Shown: positions 23,087 through 30,219 of the stretch, piece by piece
How positions within the stretch are numbered: position 1 is the stretch's first letter
How the letters are laid out: every line of letters begins with the position of its first letter
Assembly: GCA_045578865.1 (NCBI GenBank)
Contig: JAZNLB010000029.1
Coordinates: 1 to 39,296 of the forward strand
Direction of reading: 5' to 3'
DNA: 39,296 nt
Origin: RGIG2041 sp045578865
Lineage (GTDB): Bacteria; Bacillota; Clostridia; UBA1381; UMGS1253
The notes under the pieces: model-generated
The model's database searches: none
Told to the model about the DNA's origin: nothing
Seen by the model: the letters and a program-made list of their open reading frames with translations, nothing else
Program-made: the position numbers and the translations under genes

Positions 23087-23658
23087 TTTATCTTATCTTG
23101 TTTTACGAGTTTTTTAAAACAGGCCTTTTCGCCATCGGCGGCGGTATGGCAACATTGCCGTTTTTGTATCAAATATCGGATAAATACGAATGGTTTACGC
23201 ATGGTGAACTTTTGAATATGATTGCAGTTTCCGAGTCTACGCCCGGTCCGATTGGTGTAAATATGGCAACCTATGTAGGGTATATGACCGCAGGATTTCC
23301 CGGCGGCATTGTAGCAACACTCGGGTTAATTACGCCGTCAATTATCATTGTTTTGCTTGTGGCAAGGGTGCTCAAAGCGTTTGGAGATAACCGGTATGTG
23401 CAGTCGGCGTTTTACGGTTTGCGCCCTGCATCGACGGGGCTGATTGCATCTGCGTGGCTCGGCGTTCTCGGTGTTGTTATGCTCAATTATGAATTGTTTG
23501 AAAAAAGCGGTAACTGGGCGGATTTGCTGCGTTTTGATTCTATTGTGCTTGCGTTGGTTATTTTTGTGATTACCAACTTTTATAAACCGGCACAAAAGTG
23601 GCATCCGCTGGTTTTTGTCGGCTTTTCGGCGTTGGTTGGCATTGTATTTAAATTGTAA
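23083..23658 (+). CDS. Chromate transporter, second half-size subunit
   Basis: The 191-residue partner of the preceding gene. It repeats the CHR layout: FFKTGLFAIGGGMATLPFLYQ at the start, ESTPGPIGVNMATYVGYMTAGFPGG near 60-85, then hydrophobic helices. The two proteins are homologous but clearly diverged, consistent with an antiparallel heterodimer. ATGA overlap with the upstream gene means translational coupling. nrdR, with its own promoter, follows after 81 bases. Confidence 0.9.
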   Translation: MIYLILFYEFFKTGLFAIGGGMATLPFLYQISDKYEWFTHGELLNMIAVSESTPGPIGVNMATYVGYMTAGFPGGIVATLGLITPSIIIVLLVARVLKAFGDNRYVQSAFYGLRPASTGLIASAWLGVLGVVMLNYELFEKSGNWADLLRFDSIVLALVIFVITNFYKPAQKWHPLVFVGFSALVGIVFKL

Positions 23659-23659
23659 C

Positions 23660-23688
23660 TTGCCAAGCCCCATTTGGTGCGTTATAAT
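23660..23688 (+). promoter_or_regulatory. Predicted nrdR promoter
   Basis: TTGCCA (23660-23665), 17-base spacer, TATAAT (23683-23688), starting at the end of the preceding gene. Confidence 0.7.
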
Positions 23689-23739
23689 AATATAAAACAC
23701 TATATGTGGAAGTTTTTTCACGAAAGGAAGGTTTTTCCT

Positions 23740-24195
23740 ATGAAATGTCCGTTTTGCGATTGCACAGACAGTAAGGTAATTGACTCCAGGCCGACAGAGG
23801 AGGGCAGCGCCATCCGTCGTCGCAGAGAATGTATTGCGTGCCAGAGCCGCTTTACAACCTATGAAAAAGTGGAAACGATACCGATGGTTGTGATTAAAAG
23901 TGACAATTCGCGCGAACCTTTTGACCGCCAGAAATTGATGAGTGGTTTAATGCGTGCGTGTGTAAAGCGTCCGGTTTCCATTGCGGAACTTGAAAACTTG
24001 GTCAGCTGCATTGAGGCAAATATGTCCAATTCCTTAAAGCGCGAGTTTTCCAGCAAGGAAGTCGGTGAAATGGCGATGAAACTTTTGAAGGATATCGACG
24101 AAGTTGCTTATGTGCGTTTTGCATCGGTGTATCGCAGATTTCAGGATATTGACACCTTCCGCTCTGAACTTAATAAACTTTTGGGGGATAAATAA
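23740..24195 (+). CDS. nrdR: Transcriptional repressor NrdR
   Basis: ATP/dATP-sensing repressor of ribonucleotide reductase genes, 151 residues, standard length. An N-terminal zinc ribbon has C3/C6 (CPFC) and C31/C34 (CIAC); the RRRRECI and RFTTYE segments are family hallmarks. An ATP-cone domain follows (about 49-139). ATG 23740 is preceded by GAAAGGAAGG and gives the canonical MKCPFC start, so an upstream in-frame ATG at 23674 is not used. The next gene begins immediately after its stop codon. No ribonucleotide reductase gene is nearby. Confidence 0.97.
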   Translation: MKCPFCDCTDSKVIDSRPTEEGSAIRRRRECIACQSRFTTYEKVETIPMVVIKSDNSREPFDRQKLMSGLMRACVKRPVSIAELENLVSCIEANMSNSLKREFSSKEVGEMAMKLLKDIDEVAYVRFASVYRRFQDIDTFRSELNKLLGDK

Positions 24196-25074
24196 ATGCG
24201 TTATGTGGACTTGCATACGCATACCATGGCTTCGGATGGTGCGCTTTCGCCCGCTCAGTTGGTGCGTTATGCGGCCGAGCGAGGTGTTACCACTCTTGCG
24301 GTTACCGACCATGATACTGTCAGCGGCATAGAAGAAGCGATTGCAGCGGGAGAAAAGTACGATGTATGCGTGATTCCCGGGGTGGAACTGTCGGCAACAT
24401 ATTCTCGCGAATTGCATATTGTGGGGTTGTATGTGGATATTTATCAGCCCGAATTTGCAGAAACAATGGAAAAGCTGCGTGACTACCGCGGAGAACGCAA
24501 TTCTAAAATGATTGAAGCCTTACAAGCGCAAGGACTTGATATTTCAAAAGAGGATGTTTTAAAATACAAGGCCGGCTACGGGATGGATACCATTGGGCGT
24601 GTGCATATGGCGCGTGCGTTGGTGGAAAAAGGTTACTGTAACGACCTAAAATCCGCTTTTGAAACCTATGTTTCCGGTGATTCGCCTGCGTATGTAAAAC
24701 GCCAACTTTTAGATGCGCCTTCCTGTATTGCGCTAATTCACAAGGCGGGTGGATATGCGTTTTTGGCACACGGCATGCACAGTGAGCCGGAGATGGATAA
24801 ACTGTTTTCGTTATTGGATACTTTGCGCGCATATGGGCTTGACGGTGTGGAATGTTATCACTCCGACCACAGTGAGAAGCTCACAGAGAAACTGCTAGAA
24901 TATTGCCATACGCACAAAATGCTTGTCAGCGGCGGCAGTGATTTTCATGGAAAAAATAAACCGCATGTCGAACTTGCGACTATGCCGTACGGGCTTACAT
25001 TGCCGGCAGTTTTGGTTGAAAGACTGAATGAGGCTATTGAAGATAAAATAAAAAACAATCAATCTCAGATTTGA
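24196..25074 (+). CDS. PHP-domain phosphoesterase (RNase AM / YciV-like)
   Basis: A 292-residue stand-alone PHP metallophosphoesterase. The metal-site motifs occur in order: DLHTHTMASDG at residues 5-15, TDHDTVSG near 38-45, a Glu in PGVELS, FLAHGMH, and the final SGGSDFHG. Relatives act on 3',5'-nucleoside bisphosphates such as pAp or trim RNA 5' ends. The insert between residues about 100 and 160 matches the YciV/TrpH type, not histidinol phosphatase. The ATG follows directly on the nrdR stop, so it is cotranscribed with nrdR. The terminator stem overlaps its stop codon. Confidence 0.9.
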   Translation: MRYVDLHTHTMASDGALSPAQLVRYAAERGVTTLAVTDHDTVSGIEEAIAAGEKYDVCVIPGVELSATYSRELHIVGLYVDIYQPEFAETMEKLRDYRGERNSKMIEALQAQGLDISKEDVLKYKAGYGMDTIGRVHMARALVEKGYCNDLKSAFETYVSGDSPAYVKRQLLDAPSCIALIHKAGGYAFLAHGMHSEPEMDKLFSLLDTLRAYGLDGVECYHSDHSEKLTEKLLEYCHTHKMLVSGGSDFHGKNKPHVELATMPYGLTLPAVLVERLNEAIEDKIKNNQSQI

Positions 25075-25092
25075 GATTGATTGTTTTTTTTT
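25055..25092. terminator. Bidirectional terminator between PHP and aldolase genes
   Basis: ACAATCAATCTCA (25055-25067), loop GATT, TGAGATTGATTGT (25072-25084), then a long T-run. A run of A before the stem gives a T-run on the minus strand too. The PHP stop codon lies within the 3' arm. Confidence 0.9.
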
Positions 25093-25105
25093 TGATTTGC
25101 TTTAA

Positions 25106-26041
25106 TTATGCTTTGTTGTCGCAACCGAGCACATTGACAATCTTTTTCTTTACGAGGTCCTTGATCGCGGCTCTTGCCGGCTTGAGGTACTGTCTCGGGT
25201 CAAAGTGGCTTGGGTTTTCGTTGAAGTACTTACGGATAGAGCCGGTCATAGCGAGTCTGAGGTCAGAGTCGATGTTAATCTTACATACTGCGCTCTTTGC
25301 AGCCTCACGAAGCATATCTTCCGGAATACCGATTGCATCCGGCATGTTACCGCCGTTTGCGTTAATCATTTCCACATACTCCGGAATAACGGAGGATGCG
25401 CCGTGCAGAACGATCGGGAAGCCCGGCAACTGCTTTGTAACTTCTTCAAGAATGTCGAAACGAAGCTGCGGCTTCTGACCCGGCTTAAACTTGTATGCAC
25501 CATGGCTTGTGCCGATAGCGATTGCGAGAGAGTCAACGCCTGTGCGTGTAACAAAGTCAACAACCTCTTCCGGTCTGGTGTAGGAAGCATCTTCATCAGA
25601 TACATTTACAGCATCTTCGATGCCGGCGAGTCTGCCGAGTTCGCCTTCTACAACAACGCCTCTTGCGTGTGCGTATTCTACAACCTTCTTGGTCAGTTCA
25701 ACATTTTCTTCATACGGCAGGTGAGAGCCGTCGATCATAACGGAAGTAAAACCACCGTCAATACAGGACTTACAAAGTTCAAAGGAATCGCCGTGGTCTA
25801 AGTGAAGTGCAATCGGAAGACCGGTTTCTTCAATAGCGGCTTCAACAAGTTTTACAAGGTAAGTATGGTTTGCATACTTTCTTGCACCTGCGGAAACCTG
25901 GAGAATCAACGGTGCATTAACTTCCTTTGCAGCCTCGGTGATACCCTGGATAATTTCCATGTTGTTTACATTGAAAGCGCCGATTGCATAGCCGCCTTCA
26001 TATGCCTTTTTAAACATTTCCTTTGTGGATACTAATGGCAT
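25106..26041 (-). CDS. fba: Fructose-1,6-bisphosphate aldolase, class II
   Basis: Zinc-dependent aldolase cleaving fructose-1,6-bisphosphate to the two triose phosphates, 311 residues. Visible motifs: AFNVNNMEI near residue 25; LHLDHGDSFE with a zinc His and the catalytic Asp region; a zinc-binding EGELG; GTSHG and LHGASS, which hold the later zinc His ligands and phosphate-binding loops. A tagatose-bisphosphate specificity cannot be excluded, but the single housekeeping context favours glycolysis. ATG 26041 is used because AAGGAG lies 8 bases upstream; a GTG three codons earlier is too close to it. It is monocistronic and convergent with the PHP gene. Confidence 0.95.
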   Translation of the reverse strand: MPLVSTKEMFKKAYEGGYAIGAFNVNNMEIIQGITEAAKEVNAPLILQVSAGARKYANHTYLVKLVEAAIEETGLPIALHLDHGDSFELCKSCIDGGFTSVMIDGSHLPYEENVELTKKVVEYAHARGVVVEGELGRLAGIEDAVNVSDEDASYTRPEEVVDFVTRTGVDSLAIAIGTSHGAYKFKPGQKPQLRFDILEEVTKQLPGFPIVLHGASSVIPEYVEMINANGGNMPDAIGIPEDMLREAAKSAVCKINIDSDLRLAMTGSIRKYFNENPSHFDPRQYLKPARAAIKDLVKKKIVNVLGCDNKA

Positions 26042-26105
26042 TTTGGTCACTCCTTATTCTACATTAAGTGGATTTTAGTTAAGTTTCCCACTAAAAAAGA
26101 ATTAT

Positions 26106-26133
26106 ACCACAAAATCTAAAAAATACAAGGGGT
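26106..26133 (-). promoter_or_regulatory. Predicted fba promoter
   Basis: Minus strand: TTGTAT, 16-base spacer, TATAAT, about 60 bases ahead of the start. The -10 is consensus, the -35 weak; coordinates are good to a few bases. Confidence 0.45.
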
Positions 26134-26225
26134 TTGTTAAAATTTTTACAAAGAATCGCATAAAATCTGGTTACTGGTTGAAAGCAGGGAAGCTCTCGCT
26201 AAATAACAGACTTACTGAAAAGAAA

Positions 26226-26247
26226 AAACTCTGCCTGAGCAGAGTTT
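26226..26247 (-). terminator. Terminator of tRNA-Pro
   Basis: AAACTCTGC (26226-26234), loop CTGA, GCAGAGTTT (26239-26247). On the minus strand a T-rich tract follows. It lies just downstream of the tRNA's CCA end. Confidence 0.75.
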
Positions 26248-26256
26248 CTAAAAATA

Positions 26257-26332
26257 TGGTCGGAGTGACGTGACTTGAACACGCGGCCCCTAGACCCCCA
26301 GTCTAGTGCGCTACCGACTGCGCTACACCCCG
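26257..26332 (-). tRNA. tRNA-Pro(GGG) with encoded CCA
   Basis: Acceptor CGGGGTG pairs with CACTCCG (one G.T); D-arm AGCGCAGTCGGTAGCGC; anticodon stem CTAGA/TCTAG around loop CTGGGGG, giving anticodon GGG; T-loop TTCAAGT; discriminator A then CCA. The GGG isoacceptor reads CCC and CCT codons. Confidence 0.95.
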
Positions 26333-26343
26333 ATACGAATGGT

Positions 26344-26372
26344 AGTATATCACAAACTTTTGATTTTGTAAA
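26344..26372 (-). promoter_or_regulatory. Predicted tRNA-Pro promoter
   Basis: Minus strand: TTTACA (26367-26372), 17-base spacer, TATACT (26344-26349), 11 bases before the mature 5' end. Confidence 0.7.
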
Positions 26373-26422
26373 GTCATATCTTTTTATATTTGTGGTTAAG
26401 CCGACAGAGATTTACAGCGATG

Positions 26423-26460
26423 AAAAAAGACATTTTTCAATTTTGAAAAATGTCTTTTTT
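26423..26460. terminator. Terminator of tRNA-Arg
   Basis: A near-perfect 38-base palindrome: AAAAAAGACATTTTTCAA on the left with its complement on the right. T-runs follow on both strands. It lies directly behind the tRNA-Arg CCA end. Confidence 0.85.
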
Positions 26461-26461
26461 C

Positions 26462-26536
26462 TGGCACTCCCTGCGAGAATCGAACTCACAACTAATCCTT
26501 AGGAGGGACTTATTATATCCATTTAACTAAGGGAGC
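26462..26536 (-). tRNA. tRNA-Arg(CCT) with encoded CCA
   Basis: Acceptor GCTCCCT pairs with AGGGAGT; D-stem GTTA/TAAT; anticodon stem AGTCC/GGATT around loop CTCCTAA, giving anticodon CCT; T-arm GTGAG-TTCGATT-CTCGC; discriminator G then CCA. Weak A/G-T pairs in the arms are normal for this isoacceptor. It has its own promoter and terminator. Confidence 0.93.
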
Positions 26537-26554
26537 ATAGGCTTTTCGCTAAAC

Positions 26555-26583
26555 ATTTTACTATGAAATGTATTTTATGTCAA
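26555..26583 (-). promoter_or_regulatory. Predicted tRNA-Arg promoter
   Basis: Minus strand: TTGACA (26578-26583), 17-base spacer, TAAAAT (26555-26560), just ahead of the mature 5' end. Confidence 0.75.
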
Positions 26584-26607
26584 GCGAGAGAATGAAAAGT
26601 TTGGCAG

Positions 26608-26636
26608 TTGAATTTTGTCGGGTTTTCTGTTAAAAT
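26608..26636 (+). promoter_or_regulatory. Predicted DUF3048 gene promoter
   Basis: TTGAAT (26608-26613), 17-base spacer, TAAAAT (26631-26636), about 38 bases before the start. Confidence 0.55.
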
Positions 26637-26673
26637 GTAGTTAGTGAGAAAAAAGCGGAAAAGGGGGACTGGA

Positions 26674-27693
26674 ATGCGAAAACAGATTTTAGCCATACTT
26701 TTGGTGGCAGTTTTGATATTGGCAGGATGCGGGAAAACGACACCGCCGGAGGAAAGTTTGCCGGAGGCGGAGCAAGTGCACGAGCAGGTGCAAACACCGA
26801 GCGAGGCAGACTTGTTTTTGGAAAAGTATGTAAATACGGATGCGAGACCGATTGCTGTAATGGTGGATAATGATGACAACAATGCACGGCCGCAGGCAGG
26901 TTTGGAAGATGCATTCCTTCTTTATGAAATTGTTGTCGAGGGTGGCGCAACGCGGTTTATGGCGCTTTATCGCAATACAGATACGGCAAAAATCGGACCT
27001 GTGCGTTCGTCGAGGCATTACTTTTTGAATTATGTGCTGGAAAACGACGCGATTTACACGCACTACGGTTGGAGCCCGAAAGCGATGGCAGACATTGGCA
27101 CGCTCGGCGTGAAAAACATTAACGGCACAGAGGGCGGCGGTGATATTTTCTGGCGCGAACGCAAGTTTGCAGGAGACTGGCACAGTGCTTATACCAGCAT
27201 AGAAAATATTACAGACAAAGCGAAAAAATGGGGATATAATCTTACAACCAAACATAAAAATGGTTTGATTTACGGAGATGAACATAGCGAACCGCAGGCG
27301 GATTTGACGGCGCAAAAGGTTATACTTCGTTATTCGTCGGCTTACAGAACCGCTTATACATACAATCCGGCAACAAAACTGTATGAAAAGTCAATTTTTG
27401 ACCGACCGCATACGATGCAGAGCGGCGAGGTTCTGTCTTTTAAAAATGTACTTGTTTTGTATGTACCGGACGGTCCACTCGGCGACGGCTCGGACAGACG
27501 CGAGGTCTATACAACCGGCAGCGGCAAAGGTTATTACATTTCAGACGGCGCTGCAGAGGAAATTACATGGTCGAAATCCTCGCGCGGTGCAGACACCATA
27601 CTGACGAAGGCAGACGGCACTTCGCTTAAAATTTATCCGGGTAAGACGATTATCAACTATATCAGTCCAAACATCGGGGCGAACATAGAATAG
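26674..27693 (+). CDS. DUF3048-domain lipoprotein (YerB-like)
   Basis: A 339-residue lipoprotein with signal MRKQILAILLVAVLILAGC; the lipobox is LAGC with Cys19. A short Pro/Glu-rich linker leads into a DUF3048 region beginning RPIAVMVDND...RPQAGLEDAFLLYEIVVEGGATRFMALY, followed by IGPVRSSRHYFL, both typical of Bacillus YerB and its clostridial relatives. The C-terminal half (about 230-335) fits the second DUF3048 domain. The biochemical function is unknown; it is probably attached to the outer face of the membrane. ATG 26674 has AAGGGGG ahead and gives a proper signal peptide, unlike the GTG at 26644. It appears monocistronic. Confidence 0.88.
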   Translation: MRKQILAILLVAVLILAGCGKTTPPEESLPEAEQVHEQVQTPSEADLFLEKYVNTDARPIAVMVDNDDNNARPQAGLEDAFLLYEIVVEGGATRFMALYRNTDTAKIGPVRSSRHYFLNYVLENDAIYTHYGWSPKAMADIGTLGVKNINGTEGGGDIFWRERKFAGDWHSAYTSIENITDKAKKWGYNLTTKHKNGLIYGDEHSEPQADLTAQKVILRYSSAYRTAYTYNPATKLYEKSIFDRPHTMQSGEVLSFKNVLVLYVPDGPLGDGSDRREVYTTGSGKGYYISDGAAEEITWSKSSRGADTILTKADGTSLKIYPGKTIINYISPNIGANIE

Positions 27694-27716
27694 AAACAAG
27701 AAGATGCGTAGGAGAT

Positions 27717-27764
27717 GTGCTGCGATACAGGGTTTTGATCATCCGAAGGAATAAGTGCTGCGAT
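27717..27764. repeat. Short direct repeat GTGCTGCGAT.CA
   Basis: The string GTGCTGCGAT, followed by ACA or GCA, occurs at 27717 and again at about 27752. It lies between the DUF3048 gene and the hairpin repeat at 27826. No gene or known element accounts for it. Confidence 0.5.
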
Positions 27765-27825
27765 GCAAAAAATTTAAATGGTTTGATTAAAATCAGAATT
27801 ACAACTTTACAAAAATTGCAACCAA

Positions 27826-27862
27826 CTTCGTAGGGGCGAGCCTGTGTGCTCGCCCGTTTTTT
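27826..27862 (+). repeat. Short hairpin repeat, forward copy, with T-run
   Basis: CTTCGTAGGG leads into stem GGGCGAGC (27834-27841) / GCTCGCCC (27848-27855), then GTTTTTT. It may also terminate the DUF3048 transcript. A related inverted unit lies at 28026-28056. Confidence 0.65.
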
Positions 27863-27897
27863 ATGCCGAAAAGATGAGAGTAGTAGGCAAACGGCGT

Positions 27898-27936
27898 GTA
27901 AATTGAAAATGGAGAATTGAAAATTGAAAGTTGTAT
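27898..27936. repeat. AT-rich short-period repeat
   Basis: Repeated TTGAAAAT/TTGAAAG and GGAGAATTG units, similar in style to the heptamer array at 3666. No coding potential. Confidence 0.5.
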
Positions 27937-28025
27937 GTTTTTTCAATCCAAGAATTTTGCAAGGCAAAAATCCTCCGTAATTATCCATTTTCAAATCATG
28001 CCACAAGGCAAATCATTTGTTTTGT

Positions 28026-28056
28026 AGCGCGGCACATAGGCGCGCACCCTACGAAG
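28026..28056 (-). repeat. Short hairpin repeat, inverted copy
   Basis: On the minus strand CTTCGTAGGG (28047-28056) leads into a GCGCG/CGCGC hairpin around CTATGTG. The lead sequence is the exact inverse of 27826-27835. The stem differs from the forward copy but stays paired. Confidence 0.6.
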
Positions 28057-28131
28057 CCAATTCCAATTCGTGCATGTCGTTTGCGGAATAATTTGTGCAG
28101 ATTACGGCTATCTTACATTTTGGTGTAACAG

Positions 28132-28160
28132 TTGACAATTTTGGGAAAATATTATACAAT
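28132..28160 (+). promoter_or_regulatory. Predicted topoisomerase operon promoter
   Basis: TTGACA (28132-28137), 17-base spacer, TACAAT (28155-28160), about 70 bases before the first gene of the operon. Confidence 0.75.
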
Positions 28161-28232
28161 ATAAAGTGGTGTGGGCTATTTACACCGCTAGATAGAGAAA
28201 AAACAAAAATGCGATGAACGGAGAATGAATTC

Positions 28233-30206
28233 ATGGCAAAAAAATATGATAATACAAGTATAACCTCACTGAAAGGTGCAGAGCGTGTGCGTTTGCGCCC
28301 GGCCGTTATCTTCGGCTCGGACGGTCTGGACGGCTGCTGCCATTCGTTTTTTGAAATCGTTTCCAACTCGATTGACGAAGCAAGAGAGGGGCATGGCGAC
28401 CGCATAGAGGTAACGCGCTTTTTGGATAAGTCTATTGAGGTATCTGACCGTGGTCGAGGTATTCCGGTCGACTATAACGAAAAGGAACAACGATATAACT
28501 GGGAACTGGTATTTTGCGAATTGTATGCCGGCGGTAAGTATAAAAACAATGCGGGCGAAAACTATCAGTACAGTCTGGGATTAAACGGCTTGGGTAGTTG
28601 TGCGACCCAGTATTCGTCCGAATATATGGATGTTACTGTTATGCGTGACGGGCATAAGTACCGCCTGCATTTTGAAAAAGGTGAAAATGTTGGTGGCTTG
28701 GAAAAAGAGCCGACACGATTTAAACAGACGGGCACGACCATTCGCTGGAAGCCGGATTTAGAGGTTTTTACAGATATCGACATTCCGCTTGAATACTATT
28801 TGGAAACGCTTAAAAAGCAGGCGGTGGTCAATCCGAATTTGGTTTTTGTGTTTTACAATGAAACCGAGTCGGGCATGGATATGTACGAATTCTGTTATCC
28901 GAACGGTATCGTTGATTATATGAAAGAGCGTATCGGCGAAGCACCGATTACCGAGGTGCAGTATGCCGAGGCAGAGCGTCGCGGCCGCGACCGTGCGGAT
29001 ATGGACGACTATAAGCTGAAGATGCAGTTTGCATTTGCATTTACGAACAAGGCGCCGTTTATAGAATACTATCACAACTCCAGTTTTCTGGCAGAGGGAG
29101 GCTCGCCGGACAAGGCACTACGCAGCGCCTTTGTGGCATCCATCGACCAGTATTTGCGCCAAAACGGCAAGTATCAGAAAAACGAATCGAAGGTAACCTT
29201 TGTTGATGTGGCGGATTCGCTTGCTTTTGTGTCGAGTTCGTTTTCAACGATGACGAGTTTTGCCAACCAAACCAAAAAGGCGATTACAAACGAATTTATC
29301 CGCGAGGCGATGGCGGAGTTTTTCCGCCAGCAACTCGATATTTACTTGATAGAAAACAAAGCCGAAGCAGAGAAAATTGCCACGCAGATGCTCATCAATA
29401 AACGCAGTCGTGAAAGCGCTGAGCGTGCGCGCGTGAATTCCAAAACGAAACTGACGGGCAGCATGGATGTTACCAACCGCGTACAAAAGTTTGTAGACTG
29501 TCGCTCCAAGGATGTGGCAAAACGCGAGGTCTACATCGTGGAGGGTGATTCGGCGCTCGGTTCTTGTAAACAGGGGCGCGATGCGGAATTTCAGGCGATT
29601 ATCCCGATTCGAGGTAAAATTTTAAACTGCTTAAAAGCAGACTATGACAAGATTTTTAAAAGCGAAATCATTACCGACCTTTTGCGTGTGCTCGGTTGCG
29701 GCGTAGAAGTGCAAAACAAGCACAATAAGGAATTTAACAAGTTTGACCCCGATTTACTTCGCTGGAACAAGGTAATTATCTGTACCGATGCCGATGTGGA
29801 CGGGTATCAGATTCGCACATTGGTGCTGACGATGATTTACCGCCTGGTGCCGTCGCTTATCGAAATGGGCAAGGTATATATTGCAGAATCGCCGTTGTTT
29901 GAAATTACGCACAAGGACGAAACCTATTTTGCATATACCGAGGCGGAGAAAACGCAGATTTTGGAAAAACTGGAGGGTAAGAAGGTAAAAATCCAGCGCT
30001 CCAAAGGTCTTGGCGAAAATGAGCCGGAGATGATGTGGCAAACGACGATGAATCCGGAAACGCGCCGCTTAATTCGTGTAGATGCGGCAGATATGGAAGA
30101 GACAGAAAAGATGTTTGACCTGCTTTTGGGCGATAATCTGCAAGGCAGAAAAGATTACATTGCCGAAGTTGGAGAAGCCTATATTGATATGGCAGATGTA
30201 AGTTAA
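28233..30206 (+). CDS. parE: Topoisomerase IV-type B subunit (ATPase)
   Basis: Type IIA topoisomerase ATPase subunit, 657 residues. The GHKL ATPase domain has E41 and N45 in EIVSNSIDEA, then DRGRGIPVD, and a lid segment YSLGLNGLGS. The TOPRIM domain has the catalytic Glu437 (VEGDSALGSCKQGRD) and D519/D521/D523 (DADVDG). Two spots depart from the usual consensus: EGDSALGS in place of EGDSAGGS, and DGYQIRT in place of DGSHIRT. Its partner 13 bases downstream lacks a GyrA box, so topoisomerase IV is favoured over gyrase. The subfamily looks divergent. ATG 28233 follows a GGAG site, and a clear promoter lies upstream. Confidence 0.9.
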   Translation: MAKKYDNTSITSLKGAERVRLRPAVIFGSDGLDGCCHSFFEIVSNSIDEAREGHGDRIEVTRFLDKSIEVSDRGRGIPVDYNEKEQRYNWELVFCELYAGGKYKNNAGENYQYSLGLNGLGSCATQYSSEYMDVTVMRDGHKYRLHFEKGENVGGLEKEPTRFKQTGTTIRWKPDLEVFTDIDIPLEYYLETLKKQAVVNPNLVFVFYNETESGMDMYEFCYPNGIVDYMKERIGEAPITEVQYAEAERRGRDRADMDDYKLKMQFAFAFTNKAPFIEYYHNSSFLAEGGSPDKALRSAFVASIDQYLRQNGKYQKNESKVTFVDVADSLAFVSSSFSTMTSFANQTKKAITNEFIREAMAEFFRQQLDIYLIENKAEAEKIATQMLINKRSRESAERARVNSKTKLTGSMDVTNRVQKFVDCRSKDVAKREVYIVEGDSALGSCKQGRDAEFQAIIPIRGKILNCLKADYDKIFKSEIITDLLRVLGCGVEVQNKHNKEFNKFDPDLLRWNKVIICTDADVDGYQIRTLVLTMIYRLVPSLIEMGKVYIAESPLFEITHKDETYFAYTEAEKTQILEKLEGKKVKIQRSKGLGENEPEMMWQTTMNPETRRLIRVDAADMEETEKMFDLLLGDNLQGRKDYIAEVGEAYIDMADVS

Positions 30207-30219
30207 GGAGGTGGCAGTC

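Noticed and set aside
22541..23658. Frameshifted full-length chromate transporter
   Set aside because: Each half has its own start, ribosome binding site and complete CHR domain with an ATGA overlap, which is the normal arrangement of paired short-chain CHR proteins.
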